64,000 nt of DNA. It comes from Lactobacillus sp. Sy-1. Lineage in GTDB: Bacteria > Bacillota > Bacilli > Lactobacillales > Lactobacillaceae. Shown in pieces: positions 54,952 to 63,320 of this stretch. How positions within the stretch are numbered: position 1 is the stretch's first letter; each line of letters begins with the position of its first letter. A program made the position numbers and the translations under genes. The DNA is taken from NCBI RefSeq assembly GCF_019303535.1, contig NZ_JACCIU010000001.1, positions 558,001 to 622,000 of the forward strand, in the 5' to 3' direction. The notes under the pieces were generated by a model. That model made no database searches and was not told the origin of the DNA. It saw nothing but the letters and a program-made list of their open reading frames with translations.

Positions 54952-54981
54952 TTGATTTTGGGGGCGACTTTGTATTATAAT
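54952..54981 (+). promoter_or_regulatory. Promoter of the 40-residue gene
   Basis: TTGATT (54952-54957), 18-bp spacer, TATAAT (54976-54981). Confidence 0.6.
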
Positions 54982-55033
54982 TAAATGGTATATTTCAAGA
55001 ATAAGACAGACAAAGTAAAGGAGCGATAAAGTT

Positions 55034-55156
55034 ATGCGTATTTGTCATCCAAACGGTGTTCAAGGCCGTCGTCCAGTTAACCAAAAGAAGGACAAGAAGA
55101 AGAACAAAGAAATTTCAGCATTACAAAAATTCTTAAAGCAAAGTCCTGCTAAATAA
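55034..55156 (+). CDS. Small basic protein, 40 residues
   Basis: A strongly basic peptide (MRICHPNGVQGRRPVNQKK at the start, then a Lys-rich run and ALQKFLKQ). It has AAGGAG 10 nt before the ATG, its own promoter and its own strong terminator, making a complete monocistronic unit for a very small protein. Charge suggests nucleic-acid or ribosome binding; no function is known to me. Confidence 0.75.
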   Translation: MRICHPNGVQGRRPVNQKKDKKKNKEISALQKFLKQSPAK

Positions 55157-55163
55157 TAACAAT

Positions 55164-55194
55164 GCCCAGTATAATTAAATACTGGGCTTTTTTG
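55164..55194 (+). terminator. Terminator of the 40-residue gene
   Basis: Stem GCCCAGTAT with ATACTGGGC, short A/T loop, then a run of six or more T. Confidence 0.92.
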
Positions 55195-55201
55195 TTATTG
55201 A

Positions 55202-55633
55202 TTATTCAGCGGGTGCTGGGTCTTGAGGGATGTGCTTGTGCTTTGATTTTTTCCGTAGGGCATCCTTAAATTCGTTAATATCATCCAAATGGTTGCTCTT
55301 CCATTGGTGGTACGATGAATGACTATCCATGTCATTTGTCTTAAGACCAGTGTCTAACCAGAACAATGCTTCTGATAGGCTAGGAAAGTTATGTAACCAT
55401 AAGGTTTGGCCATTATCTGAATCAAAAGCAACATACGAACGGGCATGCCGCTTAAGGAACGTCCGCTTTCGGATTTTAAATGCTTCACGCTTCCGGGTAA
55501 GCTTGTAGTCAGGAAGGATGAATTTACCATTTTTTTCAAATTGGGGAAAACGTTCATTTCGCTGACTTTTTTTATCCTTAAGCATTGCCCAGGCATCTTG
55601 AACGGTGATTAATGTTGTATTTAACTTAGTCAT
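55202..55633 (-). CDS. Hypothetical basic protein, 143 residues
   Basis: The real start is ATG 55633, where AAGGAGA lies 9 nt upstream. The protein is basic (SRNERFPQFEKNGKF, KLTRKREAFKIRKRTFLKRH) with a mixed middle (YVAFDSDNGQTLWLHNFPSLSEALFWLD) and a His/Lys-rich end. No known domain. It diverges from the RNase H gene with 78 bp between them, so they may share a control region. Function unknown. Confidence 0.7.
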   Translation of the reverse strand: MTKLNTTLITVQDAWAMLKDKKSQRNERFPQFEKNGKFILPDYKLTRKREAFKIRKRTFLKRHARSYVAFDSDNGQTLWLHNFPSLSEALFWLDTGLKTNDMDSHSSYHQWKSNHLDDINEFKDALRKKSKHKHIPQDPAPAE

Positions 55634-55711
55634 CACAAAATCTCCTTTTAATTTTATTTTCTCACAAAATGGCTTAAAATCAAAGTCGAAACCCTTATTG
55701 GAGGCGATATT

Positions 55712-56641
55712 ATGGCTCATAAATACTACGCAGTTCGAATTGGACGGAAACCGGGAATTTATGATAGCTGGCCAGAATGTCAAAAACAAATTGCCAGTTA
55801 TCCGAATGCTCGCTTCAAGAGTTTCATCAACCGAGCAGACGCGGTCGCATTTGTAAATGGGGCGAATCCTGGTTCCACTCGACAAGCGCCCCCGACTCAG
55901 CCCCTCCGTAACGATGCCATCGTGATGTACACCGATGGAGGATCTAGAAATCACGGGAACAAAAAGGGTAAGCACGTGCAAACCACTGACAAGGCTGCCT
56001 GGGCTTACTTGATCATCAGGCCTGATGGGACTAAGCAGAGTGCCGCGGACGGTGAGTTGGGAGCGACCAATAACCGAATGGAGATTATGGCGCTGTTAAA
56101 CGGGTTGACCTACCTTGATCAGCATGGTTTGAATGGGGATGCAATCGACGTGGTGGCTGACTCCAAGTACGTTTTAGATACGATTACAAAGCACTGGTTG
56201 GCTGGTTGGAAACGACGGGGTTGGAAAACCAGTAACGGGCAACCAGTAAAAAATGATGCACTATGGAAGCAGGTTGACCAACTGCTAGGCCGCTTTACCG
56301 ACCTGCGGTTCCATTGGACGAAGGGCCATGCCGATAATCAGGGAAACGAGTTCGTTGATCATCAATTAAATAAGGCAATGGATAGGATGGGTCAATCTGG
56401 CACGATTAGAATCGCTAAGCCGGTTCCCGAACGACCAGTCACCCCAGCTGACGAAAATGTTAAAAAGCAAGCGCTATCCAATATTGACGGAATCTTGAAC
56501 GGTAGTAGTGCACATGAGGACCAAAACAAGCAACCAGACGGGCATCCCGCTCCTGACCATTCCGTTTCAACTAACGAATCCGTTGATAACATCAAGAATT
56601 CACTCAAACAGTTGAACCTCTTTGATGATACTGATGAATAG
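55712..56641 (+). CDS. rnhA: Ribonuclease H with N-terminal hybrid-binding domain
   Basis: A 309-residue RNase HI that cuts RNA in RNA-DNA hybrids. Residues 1-50 form a hybrid-binding domain (YYAVRIGRKPGIYDSWPEC, FKSFINRADAVAFVNG). The RNase H fold spans about 68-222 with catalytic Asp75 (YTDGGS), Glu124 (NNRMEIMALL), Asp150 (VVADSKYV) and Asp216, plus His206 in WTKGHAD. A polar tail of about 85 residues follows, unusually long. GGAGG precedes the ATG. Confidence 0.94.
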   Translation: MAHKYYAVRIGRKPGIYDSWPECQKQIASYPNARFKSFINRADAVAFVNGANPGSTRQAPPTQPLRNDAIVMYTDGGSRNHGNKKGKHVQTTDKAAWAYLIIRPDGTKQSAADGELGATNNRMEIMALLNGLTYLDQHGLNGDAIDVVADSKYVLDTITKHWLAGWKRRGWKTSNGQPVKNDALWKQVDQLLGRFTDLRFHWTKGHADNQGNEFVDHQLNKAMDRMGQSGTIRIAKPVPERPVTPADENVKKQALSNIDGILNGSSAHEDQNKQPDGHPAPDHSVSTNESVDNIKNSLKQLNLFDDTDE

Positions 56642-56677
56642 AAGTGCTATCATGGGGATGATAAGGATGGTGGAATC

Positions 56678-57229
56678 ATGACAACTGAACGTGAAAAAAT
56701 GACGGCTGGAGAAAATTATGACCAGTTCGATCCAGAATTACAGGCTCAACGAACAAAGATGCGCAAGGCATTGGGTGCTTTGAACCAGATTTATGACAAT
56801 CAGGAATTTAACAAGCAGCTAAAACCACTTTTGGGCGATAGCGGCGATCATTTATTCGTAGAAAATGGCATTGCGTTTGACTATGGCTTTAACATCCATG
56901 TCGGCAATGACTTCTACGCTAATTACCACTTAACGCTGTTGGATACCTGCCCAATTACGATTGGTGATAATTGTTACTTTGGCCCTGACTGTGGGTTGTA
57001 CACACCAGTGCACCCAATTGATCCAGTGCAACGTAAAAACGACGTTGAAATGGGGGCTCCGATTACGATTGGCAATAACGTGTGGCTTGGTGGCCACGTG
57101 ACCATCTTGCCCGGAGTGACGTTAGGCAATAACGTCGTTGTTGGCGCTGGCTCGGTAGTGACTAAATCGTTTGGCGATAACGTGGTCATCGTTGGGAATC
57201 CAGCGCACGTGATTAAGACCGTTGATTAG
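56678..57229 (+). CDS. Maltose/galactoside-type O-acetyltransferase
   Basis: A 183-residue left-handed beta-helix acetyltransferase. The N-terminal segment TEREKMTAGENYDQFDPEL is typical of the Maa/LacA group. Hexapeptide repeats run from about residue 65 (ITIGDNCYFGPDCGLYTPVHPID, where His is catalytic) to VVGAGSVVTKSF. It transfers acetyl from acetyl-CoA to a sugar. It starts 36 bp after the RNase H gene and may share its transcript; a terminator follows. Confidence 0.92.
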   Translation: MTTEREKMTAGENYDQFDPELQAQRTKMRKALGALNQIYDNQEFNKQLKPLLGDSGDHLFVENGIAFDYGFNIHVGNDFYANYHLTLLDTCPITIGDNCYFGPDCGLYTPVHPIDPVQRKNDVEMGAPITIGNNVWLGGHVTILPGVTLGNNVVVGAGSVVTKSFGDNVVIVGNPAHVIKTVD

Positions 57230-57239
57230 ATTCTAATTT

Positions 57240-57278
57240 AAAATGATTTTAGCCAGAATGGTTAAAATCATTTTTTGG
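57240..57278 (+). terminator. Terminator of the acetyltransferase gene
   Basis: A 12-bp stem, AAAATGATTTTA with TAAAATCATTTT, about 10-nt loop, then a T-run. Confidence 0.87.
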
Positions 57279-57336
57279 TTGACAGCGGGTCAAAGTTTTT
57301 TATATACTTTTAAAAGTACTTACTTTTAGTTAAGTA
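57279..57336 (+). promoter_or_regulatory. Promoter and overlapping operator dyads of an MFS gene
   Basis: TTGACA (57279-57284), 18-bp spacer, TATACT (57303-57308). Just after the -10 box two overlapping dyads occur: AAAAGTA-CT-TACTTTT (57312-57327) and TACTTA-8-TAAGTA (57317-57336). Their position at the transcription start is typical for TetR- or MarR-type repression of a drug exporter. Confidence 0.6.
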
Positions 57337-57360
57337 AAATTTATAAGGAGACGAAATACA

Positions 57361-57372
57361 ATGATTATTTAA
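57361..57372 (+). other. Three-codon upstream frame (MII) overlapping the MFS start
   Basis: AAGGAG (57345-57350) lies 10 nt before an ATG at 57361 that encodes only Met-Ile-Ile and stops at 57370-57372. The stop overlaps the ATG of the transporter (TAATG). The ribosome binding site thus fits the mini-frame, and the transporter would be translated by reinitiation. Confidence 0.6.
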
Positions 57373-58739
57373 TGGAAAAGAAAATATCATCAAGTGTTTT
57401 ATTAGCAATTATTGCATCAGGAGTTATGACGTTTAGTGGGGTTACGGTGGAGACATCGATGAACATTACGTTCCCCACGTTGATCAAGGAATTTGGTATC
57501 GGCCTCAGTGTCGTGCAGTGGATGACCACGATTTACCTACTGGTCCTATCGAGCATCATTCCACTTTCGCGGTTCTTGAAGGCGCGCTTTAAAATGAGTT
57601 CGCTGTTTATTGTCGCCAACTTATTGTTCCTAGTGGGATTAGTGGTGGATGCGTTTGCACCATCGTTTATCTTCCTGCTATTGGGGCGGGTGATTCAAGG
57701 TCTTGGGACTGGAATTGCGTTGCCACTAATGTTCAACATTATTCTGGAAAACGTGCCGCAAGAAAGATTGGGGGTGATGATGGGCTTTGGCTCCTTGATT
57801 ACCGCGGCTGCTTCTGCGGTCGGCCCAACCTTTGGTGGAATTATTGTTAATACGCTTGGCTGGCGGTTTATTTTTATTATTTTAATGCCAGTACTATTGA
57901 TTTCATTATTGATGGGGATTTTCTCAATTCCCCACTTACGGAAGAACGAGCTCGTTGCGGAACGCTTTGATCTAAAGAGTTTCTTGCTAATCGTAGCCAC
58001 TTTCGCAGGGTTAATCATTGGGATTGACACCATTAGTACCAGTAGCTTCTGGAATCCAATGGTGATTATTCCGATTCTAATTGGGTTGGTCGCACTATTT
58101 ACATTCGTACGGGTGCAAAATCATTCTGACCAACCACTACTGCGGGTGCATATCTTAAAGAACACCGCCTATGCTAAATATGTGGGAGCATTTTTCATTA
58201 ACCAGCTCATCATCTTAGGACTAGCATTTGTAATTCCAAATTACGTCCAACTAATTAACCACAGTAGTTCCAGTGTGGCTGGGTTATTGCTATTGCCGGG
58301 GGCCGTCTTAGGGGCAATCGTCTCGCCATTCTCCGGTGCGTTACTGGATCGCTTCGGGGCGAAGAAGCCAATCCTAAGCGGGATTGCAATCATGGCCGGC
58401 TCATTGTTGATTTTGAGTATTTTTGCTAGCCACTTAGGCAACCTGTTGATTACCATTTTCTACACTCTGATCATGCTTGGGGTGGGCTTAGCCTACGGAA
58501 ACATCATGACCAAGGGCCTAAGTTACCTATCGGGTGAACTACAGGCCGATGGTAATGCAATTATTACGACCGTTCAACAATTTGCGGGAGCGATTGGAAC
58601 GGTAATCGTAGCAACGATTATCACTAAGGTCTCAGCATTGGGTTCTGGTAACGGAATCCTGGGGTATACGTTCGCGTTGCTCTTCTTGTTGTTGATTAGT
58701 GTGATTCAATTCGTAGTGGTTGCATCGACAAAGGAATAG
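57372..58739 (+). CDS. MFS drug-efflux transporter (DHA2/EmrB-QacA type)
   Basis: A 455-residue transporter with about fourteen predicted helices. Motif A-like and C-like stretches are present: LLGRVIQGLGTGIALPLMF and GFGSLITAAASAVGPTFGGIIVNTLGWRFIF, the latter characteristic of the EmrB/QacA group. It probably exports lipophilic drugs by proton antiport. Its own ribosome binding site is absent at the right distance; translation seems coupled to the MII frame. Operator-like dyads upstream suggest ligand-inducible repression. Confidence 0.88.
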   Translation: MEKKISSSVLLAIIASGVMTFSGVTVETSMNITFPTLIKEFGIGLSVVQWMTTIYLLVLSSIIPLSRFLKARFKMSSLFIVANLLFLVGLVVDAFAPSFIFLLLGRVIQGLGTGIALPLMFNIILENVPQERLGVMMGFGSLITAAASAVGPTFGGIIVNTLGWRFIFIILMPVLLISLLMGIFSIPHLRKNELVAERFDLKSFLLIVATFAGLIIGIDTISTSSFWNPMVIIPILIGLVALFTFVRVQNHSDQPLLRVHILKNTAYAKYVGAFFINQLIILGLAFVIPNYVQLINHSSSSVAGLLLLPGAVLGAIVSPFSGALLDRFGAKKPILSGIAIMAGSLLILSIFASHLGNLLITIFYTLIMLGVGLAYGNIMTKGLSYLSGELQADGNAIITTVQQFAGAIGTVIVATIITKVSALGSGNGILGYTFALLFLLLISVIQFVVVASTKE

Positions 58740-58744
58740 GATGT

Positions 58745-58776
58745 AAAAAGAGTCGTCTGCGGACGGCTCTTTTTTG
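58745..58776 (+). terminator. Terminator of the MFS gene
   Basis: Stem AAAGAGTCGTC with GACGGCTCTTT around TGCG, then six T. Confidence 0.92.
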
Positions 58777-58788
58777 TTAAAATAAACA

Positions 58789-58836
58789 AAAAGTGGCAGA
58801 ACGTTTACCATTAATGAACATTCTGCCGCTTTATTT
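58789..58836 (-). terminator. Terminator of the secreted-protein gene
   Basis: On the minus strand, AAAG-C-GGCAGAA pairs with TTCTGCC-A-CTTT over a 19-nt loop and is followed by TTGTTTATTTT. Confidence 0.7.
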
Positions 58837-59337
58837 TTAATATTTAAATTGATACTTAGTCGTGAAGGTAACGATCTTGGTTGATTGCTTATAATACTTA
58901 CCGCTGGATTCCCACTTCTTAGGCTGCTTCTTGGTGTAGCTGTTACCGAAGTAAACCTTCATTTGTTTCTGGTTGATCATTTTTACTTTGTAGTGGTAGC
59001 GAATTTTACCTTCACGGGTGCTAAGGTAGTAAGTCTTACCATGCTTAGTGTACTTTAAACCGCTATTGATTGCGCCACCAGCACTGTTGAATGGTTTAGC
59101 AGGCTTAGTTTTCGTCTTGTAAAATAAACCGGCTTCATCAATTGAACGATTAGTAACAAACAGGATGTTTTTTTGATAAATCGCATCTTCGACTATCGGT
59201 TCTGCCTTAACGGCCTTGGTTACCCAGGTTCCTTTAAGCACTTGGGGCGCACCCTTGATGCTAGTGCTTTTAGCACTGGCACTTCCCAGCAAGATTACAG
59301 CGATGAATGGGCAAATTAATTTAGTAAGCTTCTTCAT
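58837..59337 (-). CDS. Small secreted protein, paralogue of the one at 21081
   Basis: A 166-residue secreted protein with signal peptide KLTKLICPFIAVILLGSASA and a basic, Tyr/Lys-rich mature part (KGTWVTKAVKAEPIVEDAI, LKYTKHGKTYYLSTREGKI). It shares the GTWVT-type start and general make-up with the protein at 21081. Such small secreted proteins are common and multi-copy in lactobacilli and have no known function. AGGAGG lies 8 nt before the ATG. Confidence 0.72.
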   Translation of the reverse strand: MKKLTKLICPFIAVILLGSASAKSTSIKGAPQVLKGTWVTKAVKAEPIVEDAIYQKNILFVTNRSIDEAGLFYKTKTKPAKPFNSAGGAINSGLKYTKHGKTYYLSTREGKIRYHYKVKMINQKQMKVYFGNSYTKKQPKKWESSGKYYKQSTKIVTFTTKYQFKY

Positions 59338-59484
59338 TTGAAATGCCTCCTCTAATGTTAATATGATACTAACAGTATAACATTAGCGGAGGGCATGGTG
59401 CGATTTAATTAAATCATACTTCACAAAATGGGCGTATAATACACATTAACATCCTTTATGAATCAAATTGGAAGGTGATTGTAT

Positions 59485-60717
59485 ATGAGCAGTAATTCAA
59501 ATAGTTGGGATTCTAAAACCCTGTTCCACCGTTTTTCAATTTTAGCAGTATCACTGGTAATTACCATTGGGACCGCAATCTCACCGGCGTTGCCGGCAAT
59601 GGCAAAAACGTTTTCTAATTATCCAGTTTCGTTAGTAAACACCGTTGCCACGATTCAACAAGTCCCAGCATTCATTGTGCTTTTGTTTTCAGCGTCCATT
59701 TCGAGAAAGTTAGGGATGAAGAATTGCATTGGCTTGGGATTGTTGATTATGGGAATTTCTGGTGTGATTCCAGCGTTTATCCCGAATCTATGGGTCATTT
59801 TAGTTTCACGGGCCGTTTTTGGGATTGGAATTGGACTTTTGAATTCGTTAGCAATCACGATGGTGAACTTATTTTATGATGGTGCGGACCGTTCCCAAAT
59901 GCTAGGGAACCGGAGTTCGTTCGAACAAGTCGGCCTTTGTATCATGAACATAGCAATTGGACTATTGCTGAACATTAGTTGGCAATTTTCATTTTTGGCA
60001 TACATCGTTATCTTTGCCGTTCTAGCGTTGTTTTGGTTTATCGTTCCACCGTTTACTGATAATTCAAACGTTCAAGTTAATCAAGCGAACCCCCAGGATA
60101 GCGCAAAGCAGCGGGTTAACTTTAAGGTGATTGCTGCCGGAGTGATTTGTTGTTTACTAACCATGGGGATGGCGGCCGTCAGCATTTTGACTCCTTCAAT
60201 CGTCGTTAACGCTAAGATGGGAACCGCCACCGATGCTAGTTTTGTGATTACAATTTTCACGTTAACCAGCATGGTGATGGGCTTTTTGTTCGGTAAAATT
60301 TTTAAATTGATCAAGCGGTTCGTCTTTTCAGCCGGAATGTTGTTCTTATCAATTGGGATGTTACTAATGAATGGCGCTCACACTTTTCCAATGCTCATCG
60401 TTTCGGTAATGGTAATCGGGTGTGCCTTTCCATTGGCTGGTAACTACCTCTTCAACTTAATGGAAGTGGCCGCTCCTAAGGGCTCCAATGCCCTCGCCAA
60501 CTCAGTTTTGTTGGTGGGGTGTAACATTGGAACTGCCGTTTCACCAACCGTGATTTCGGCGCTGGGCAGTGTTTCGCCATTTAAGGGTGAAATGCCCGGA
60601 ATTGGACTATTTGGGGCGCTGATTATTGCGCTAATGATTATCCTGATCATTTTCCAAATTATTAGTCACACGCCAAACGTTTCAAATAAAAGAAATAAAT
60701 ACACGATTCATCAATAA
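59485..60717 (+). CDS. MFS transporter
   Basis: A 410-residue transporter with twelve predicted helices. ITIGTAISPALPAMAKTF forms the first helix and GIGIGLLNSLAITMVNLFY the motif-C-like region; ASISRKLGMKNCIGLGLL is the motif A loop. The ATG at 59485 is preferred because GAAGGTG lies 7 nt upstream; a TTG two codons earlier is weaker. Substrate is unknown. It is monocistronic, with a terminator at 60750. Confidence 0.87.
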   Translation: MSSNSNSWDSKTLFHRFSILAVSLVITIGTAISPALPAMAKTFSNYPVSLVNTVATIQQVPAFIVLLFSASISRKLGMKNCIGLGLLIMGISGVIPAFIPNLWVILVSRAVFGIGIGLLNSLAITMVNLFYDGADRSQMLGNRSSFEQVGLCIMNIAIGLLLNISWQFSFLAYIVIFAVLALFWFIVPPFTDNSNVQVNQANPQDSAKQRVNFKVIAAGVICCLLTMGMAAVSILTPSIVVNAKMGTATDASFVITIFTLTSMVMGFLFGKIFKLIKRFVFSAGMLFLSIGMLLMNGAHTFPMLIVSVMVIGCAFPLAGNYLFNLMEVAAPKGSNALANSVLLVGCNIGTAVSPTVISALGSVSPFKGEMPGIGLFGALIIALMIILIIFQIISHTPNVSNKRNKYTIHQ

Positions 60718-60749
60718 AAATCAGACAATCCATTTGTAGATTAATTACC

Positions 60750-60780
60750 AAAGACATCCAGAAGATGGGTGTCTTTTTGA
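60750..60780 (+). terminator. Terminator of the second MFS gene
   Basis: Stem AAAGACATCC with GGGTGTCTTT (one mismatch), 7-nt loop, then T-run. Confidence 0.82.
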
Positions 60781-60794
60781 TTTATTTACAATAA

Positions 60795-60837
60795 AGCAAA
60801 AAAAGCAAGTGCTAATTAATCGCACCATGCTTTCATT
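60795..60837 (-). terminator. Terminator of the HXXEE gene
   Basis: On the minus strand, an AAAGC/GCTTT stem with an inner GTGC/GCAC stem separated by a small internal loop, then seven T. Confidence 0.65.
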
Positions 60838-60858
60838 TAATTATTGATCCCTCATCCA

Positions 60859-61503
60859 TTATTTTTTAATCTTACAAAAGTTAACTACTTGATGGTATCG
60901 ATTTACCTGCCAAGGACTGATAACATACTTCGTATCCTTATTTTTCATTGACTGGACTGGCAAAATGATGCTGGTAATAATGCATCCTAATAGTGTTAAC
61001 ACACTGAACAACCATGTTGACCAGTTCAAGGCGTTCATTTGTGCTAACTGATGGATGAAAACAATGCCAAGTGGTAGAAATAGTACAATCGTGGTGAACA
61101 TTCCTGGATTATACCAAGTCTTAAGCTTGATATTCATTTGGAAAACGTGTCCCAGAATTTGGAAGAGGCTAAAGAGGATTACTCCCAATCCGAGCCAGTG
61201 CCAACTAGGAAGCATGATGGCAATTAAATAGATAAACCATGCGCTTACGTTTACCACCATAATCGAAAGGCTATTTCCCGGATAGTGATCCGCAAGATTG
61301 GTTTCATTATATACGACTCGATTAATAATTAGTGGTGCGCCCCCTGGAAGCTCATATTCCTCAACTTGATGGGCGAACAACGCTAGAAGGTTTAATATTA
61401 ATAGGAATTGAACCTGATTAATAGCTGGCTTAGCAAGCAATAAGTACCCACCGATTAAAATTAGTAAAACGGCCCCAAAGCGGTGCCAATTTTTAACGAA
61501 CAT
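60859..61503 (-). CDS. HXXEE-domain membrane protein
   Basis: A 214-residue membrane protein with about six predicted helices. The signature HQVEEYELPGG (about residues 44-54) and a later NPGMFTTIVLF match the HXXEE family, whose conserved His and Glu residues suggest metal or proton chemistry; its function is not established. The ATG at 61503 is chosen because GGGAG lies 8 nt upstream; the GTG three codons earlier overlaps that site. It diverges from a TetR gene, the common arrangement for a regulator and its target. Confidence 0.82.
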   Translation of the reverse strand: MFVKNWHRFGAVLLILIGGYLLLAKPAINQVQFLLILNLLALFAHQVEEYELPGGAPLIINRVVYNETNLADHYPGNSLSIMVVNVSAWFIYLIAIMLPSWHWLGLGVILFSLFQILGHVFQMNIKLKTWYNPGMFTTIVLFLPLGIVFIHQLAQMNALNWSTWLFSVLTLLGCIITSIILPVQSMKNKDTKYVISPWQVNRYHQVVNFCKIKK

Positions 61504-61521
61504 TAATTTCACTCCCTAAAT

Positions 61522-61557
61522 GTCATATTTGTGACTTTTAATCAAATCTATTATACT
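61522..61557 (+). promoter_or_regulatory. TetR promoter and candidate divergent operator
   Basis: TTGTGA (61529-61534), 17-bp spacer, TATACT (61552-61557) reads toward the TetR gene. A dyad GTCA-6-TGAC (61522-61535) overlaps the -35 box and lies close to the start of the HXXEE gene, so one protein could control both directions. Confidence 0.5.
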
Positions 61558-61591
61558 AATCATTAATTTAAAAATGAATAGGGATGGACGT

Positions 61592-62161
61592 ATGTGGCAC
61601 AAAGAAAGCGATAATATGACAGATAAATCGATTAAAAGACAACGCCAAGTTAATCAAACAATAGATTGGTTTGTGGAGAGTTTGGTTCAACTTTTAGAAC
61701 GAAAGCAATACCAACAAATTACAATCAAGGGCCTTGCTGAACGAGCGGGACTATCCACTAGAACGTTTTATCGGCACTTTACTAGTATTGATGATGTATT
61801 GAAGATTCAATTAGATCATTATAACTTGGGATTGTTGAAAACGCTCCGGGATGACCGCCCCGTTAGTTTTCCCGAGATGGTGACAATCTTTTTTGAATAC
61901 AGCGAACAGCATAAGCAGTTTTTACTAGCTTTATATCGCAATCAATTGACTTACCTACTATTGGCCAATTTGAGAAGTCACATGGGTGAAAGTCTACTTT
62001 CGCAATTTAATTTAAAGCAACGCAAGTATGTTTATTCATTTTCAATTGGTGGGATTGGGAATTTGCTATTGGACTGGCTCCAAAACGATGCAAAGCAATC
62101 GCCAAATGAAATGCGATCGATTGCTCAAGCGATTGGGCAGCATTTGATTGATGTAATGTAG
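61592..62161 (+). CDS. TetR-family transcriptional regulator
   Basis: A regulator of about 189 residues. The helix-turn-helix is TIKGLAERAGLSTRTFYRHF. The C-terminal half has the TetR_C_7-like stretch LLALYRNQLTYLLLANL, as in the regulator at 53020. Possible starts are ATG 61574, 61592 and 61616; 61592 is preferred because AGGGA lies about 8 nt upstream. It diverges from the HXXEE gene and is followed after 25 bp by a MerR gene on the same strand. Confidence 0.86.
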   Translation: MWHKESDNMTDKSIKRQRQVNQTIDWFVESLVQLLERKQYQQITIKGLAERAGLSTRTFYRHFTSIDDVLKIQLDHYNLGLLKTLRDDRPVSFPEMVTIFFEYSEQHKQFLLALYRNQLTYLLLANLRSHMGESLLSQFNLKQRKYVYSFSIGGIGNLLLDWLQNDAKQSPNEMRSIAQAIGQHLIDVM

Positions 62162-62186
62162 TTTATTAACAGGGGGGACTTAAACA

Positions 62187-62549
62187 ATGAATATTTCAGA
62201 AGCTAGTAATAAATACGGCGTATCCGCCGATGCCCTGCGCTATTGGGAGCAAATTAAGCTCCTTCGGTATGTTGAGCGGGATCAACACGGCTATCGAGTG
62301 TATAACGAACGGGCCCAAAATTGGATTAAATTTATAAAGTGTATGCGGAATGCGGGGATGGATATCAACCACCTGGTCAAATACGTCGCGCTATTCAATC
62401 AAAAAGATGCCACGAATGAAAATAAACGGGACATCTTAGTTGAACAGCAACAGCTGATTATAAATAAAATGAATGAGATGGAAACGGCGCTCCAGTATTT
62501 AAACTATAAAATCGATAACTATAATCAAATTATCAAAAAGTACGATTAA
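62187..62549 (+). CDS. MerR-family transcriptional regulator
   Basis: A 120-residue MerR regulator: winged helix-turn-helix at the N-terminus (NISEASNKYGVSADALRYWE and HGYRVYNERAQNW) and a C-terminal antiparallel coiled coil for dimerisation. No cysteine cluster for metals is present, so it falls in the NmlR/TipA-like organic-ligand group. GGGGGGA lies upstream of the ATG. Its end overlaps the end of the convergent SDR gene by 4 bases, and that gene has a promoter of MerR-regulated shape (63321-63351), making the SDR gene a likely target. Confidence 0.9.
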   Translation: MNISEASNKYGVSADALRYWEQIKLLRYVERDQHGYRVYNERAQNWIKFIKCMRNAGMDINHLVKYVALFNQKDATNENKRDILVEQQQLIINKMNEMETALQYLNYKIDNYNQIIKKYD

Positions 62550-63292
62550 ACCTGACTAGTGGGTCTGATTACCACTTCGTTAATGGCAGAATCAGCTGGT
62601 AAATTGATCGTGTCGGTAATTGCCTGGGCAATTCTTTCCGGTGCGATTGCGTAGTTATCGTAGTATGACTCCATGGCCTTTTTAGTGTTGGCGTCGGTGA
62701 CGCTATTCAATAATCCGGTATTAACGGCCCCCGGTGACACAACGGTAACGCGGACGTTACTTTTAGCAACCGCCTCTTCTTGTCGCAGGGCTTCGCTAAT
62801 CATCCAGACGGCTGCTTTGGTGGCACTGTAAACTCCGCCACCGGGATGGGTATCATGGGCAGCTACCGATGCAATGTTGATGAACTGACCGGCCTTTTGG
62901 TCGCGCATGATTGGAAGGGCGCTATGGATTCCGTTTAGCGTCCCGCGAATGTTGACGTCGATCATGTGGTTCCAATCATCGATGCGACCCTCGATGAAGG
63001 TGGATTGAGGCATGATTCCAGCCCCGTTGATCCAAACGTCGATGCGGCCGAACCGCTCAATTGTTTGGGCAGCCAGTTTGGCAACTGCGTCTGCATTGAC
63101 AACGTCGGTTGCAACGACAAGCGTGTTGTTTTGTTGTTCTTCCGTAAATTGGTTGCTAATTGCGGTCAGTTTTTGGTTGTTCCGGGCTGCTAGAACGATG
63201 CGGTTGCCCTGGCTAACTAACTGTTTAGCAGTTGCGGCACCAATTCCAGATGATGCTCCAGTAATGACGATTGTCTTTGGGTTTGTTTGCAA
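62546..63292 (-). CDS. Short-chain dehydrogenase/reductase
   Basis: A 248-residue classical SDR with TGASSGIG (NADP-binding), NGAG and the Ser-Tyr-Lys catalytic set (NIASVAAHD; YSATKAAV). The family reduces carbonyl compounds; substrate unknown. The TTG at 63292 is preferred because AAAGGAG lies 8 nt upstream; the GTG at 63301 abuts the ribosome binding site. Convergent with the MerR gene. Confidence 0.9.
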   Translation of the reverse strand: MQTNPKTIVITGASSGIGAATAKQLVSQGNRIVLAARNNQKLTAISNQFTEEQQNNTLVVATDVVNADAVAKLAAQTIERFGRIDVWINGAGIMPQSTFIEGRIDDWNHMIDVNIRGTLNGIHSALPIMRDQKAGQFINIASVAAHDTHPGGGVYSATKAAVWMISEALRQEEAVAKSNVRVTVVSPGAVNTGLLNSVTDANTKKAMESYYDNYAIAPERIAQAITDTINLPADSAINEVVIRPTSQV

Positions 63293-63320
63293 AATAACCA
63301 CTCCTTTATTGAATGATTAA

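Noticed and set aside
55634-55981. N-terminal extension of the 143-residue minus-strand gene to 55981
   Set aside because: It would read antisense through the RNase H gene and its ribosome binding site; ATG 55633 has AAGGAGA at the right spacing.
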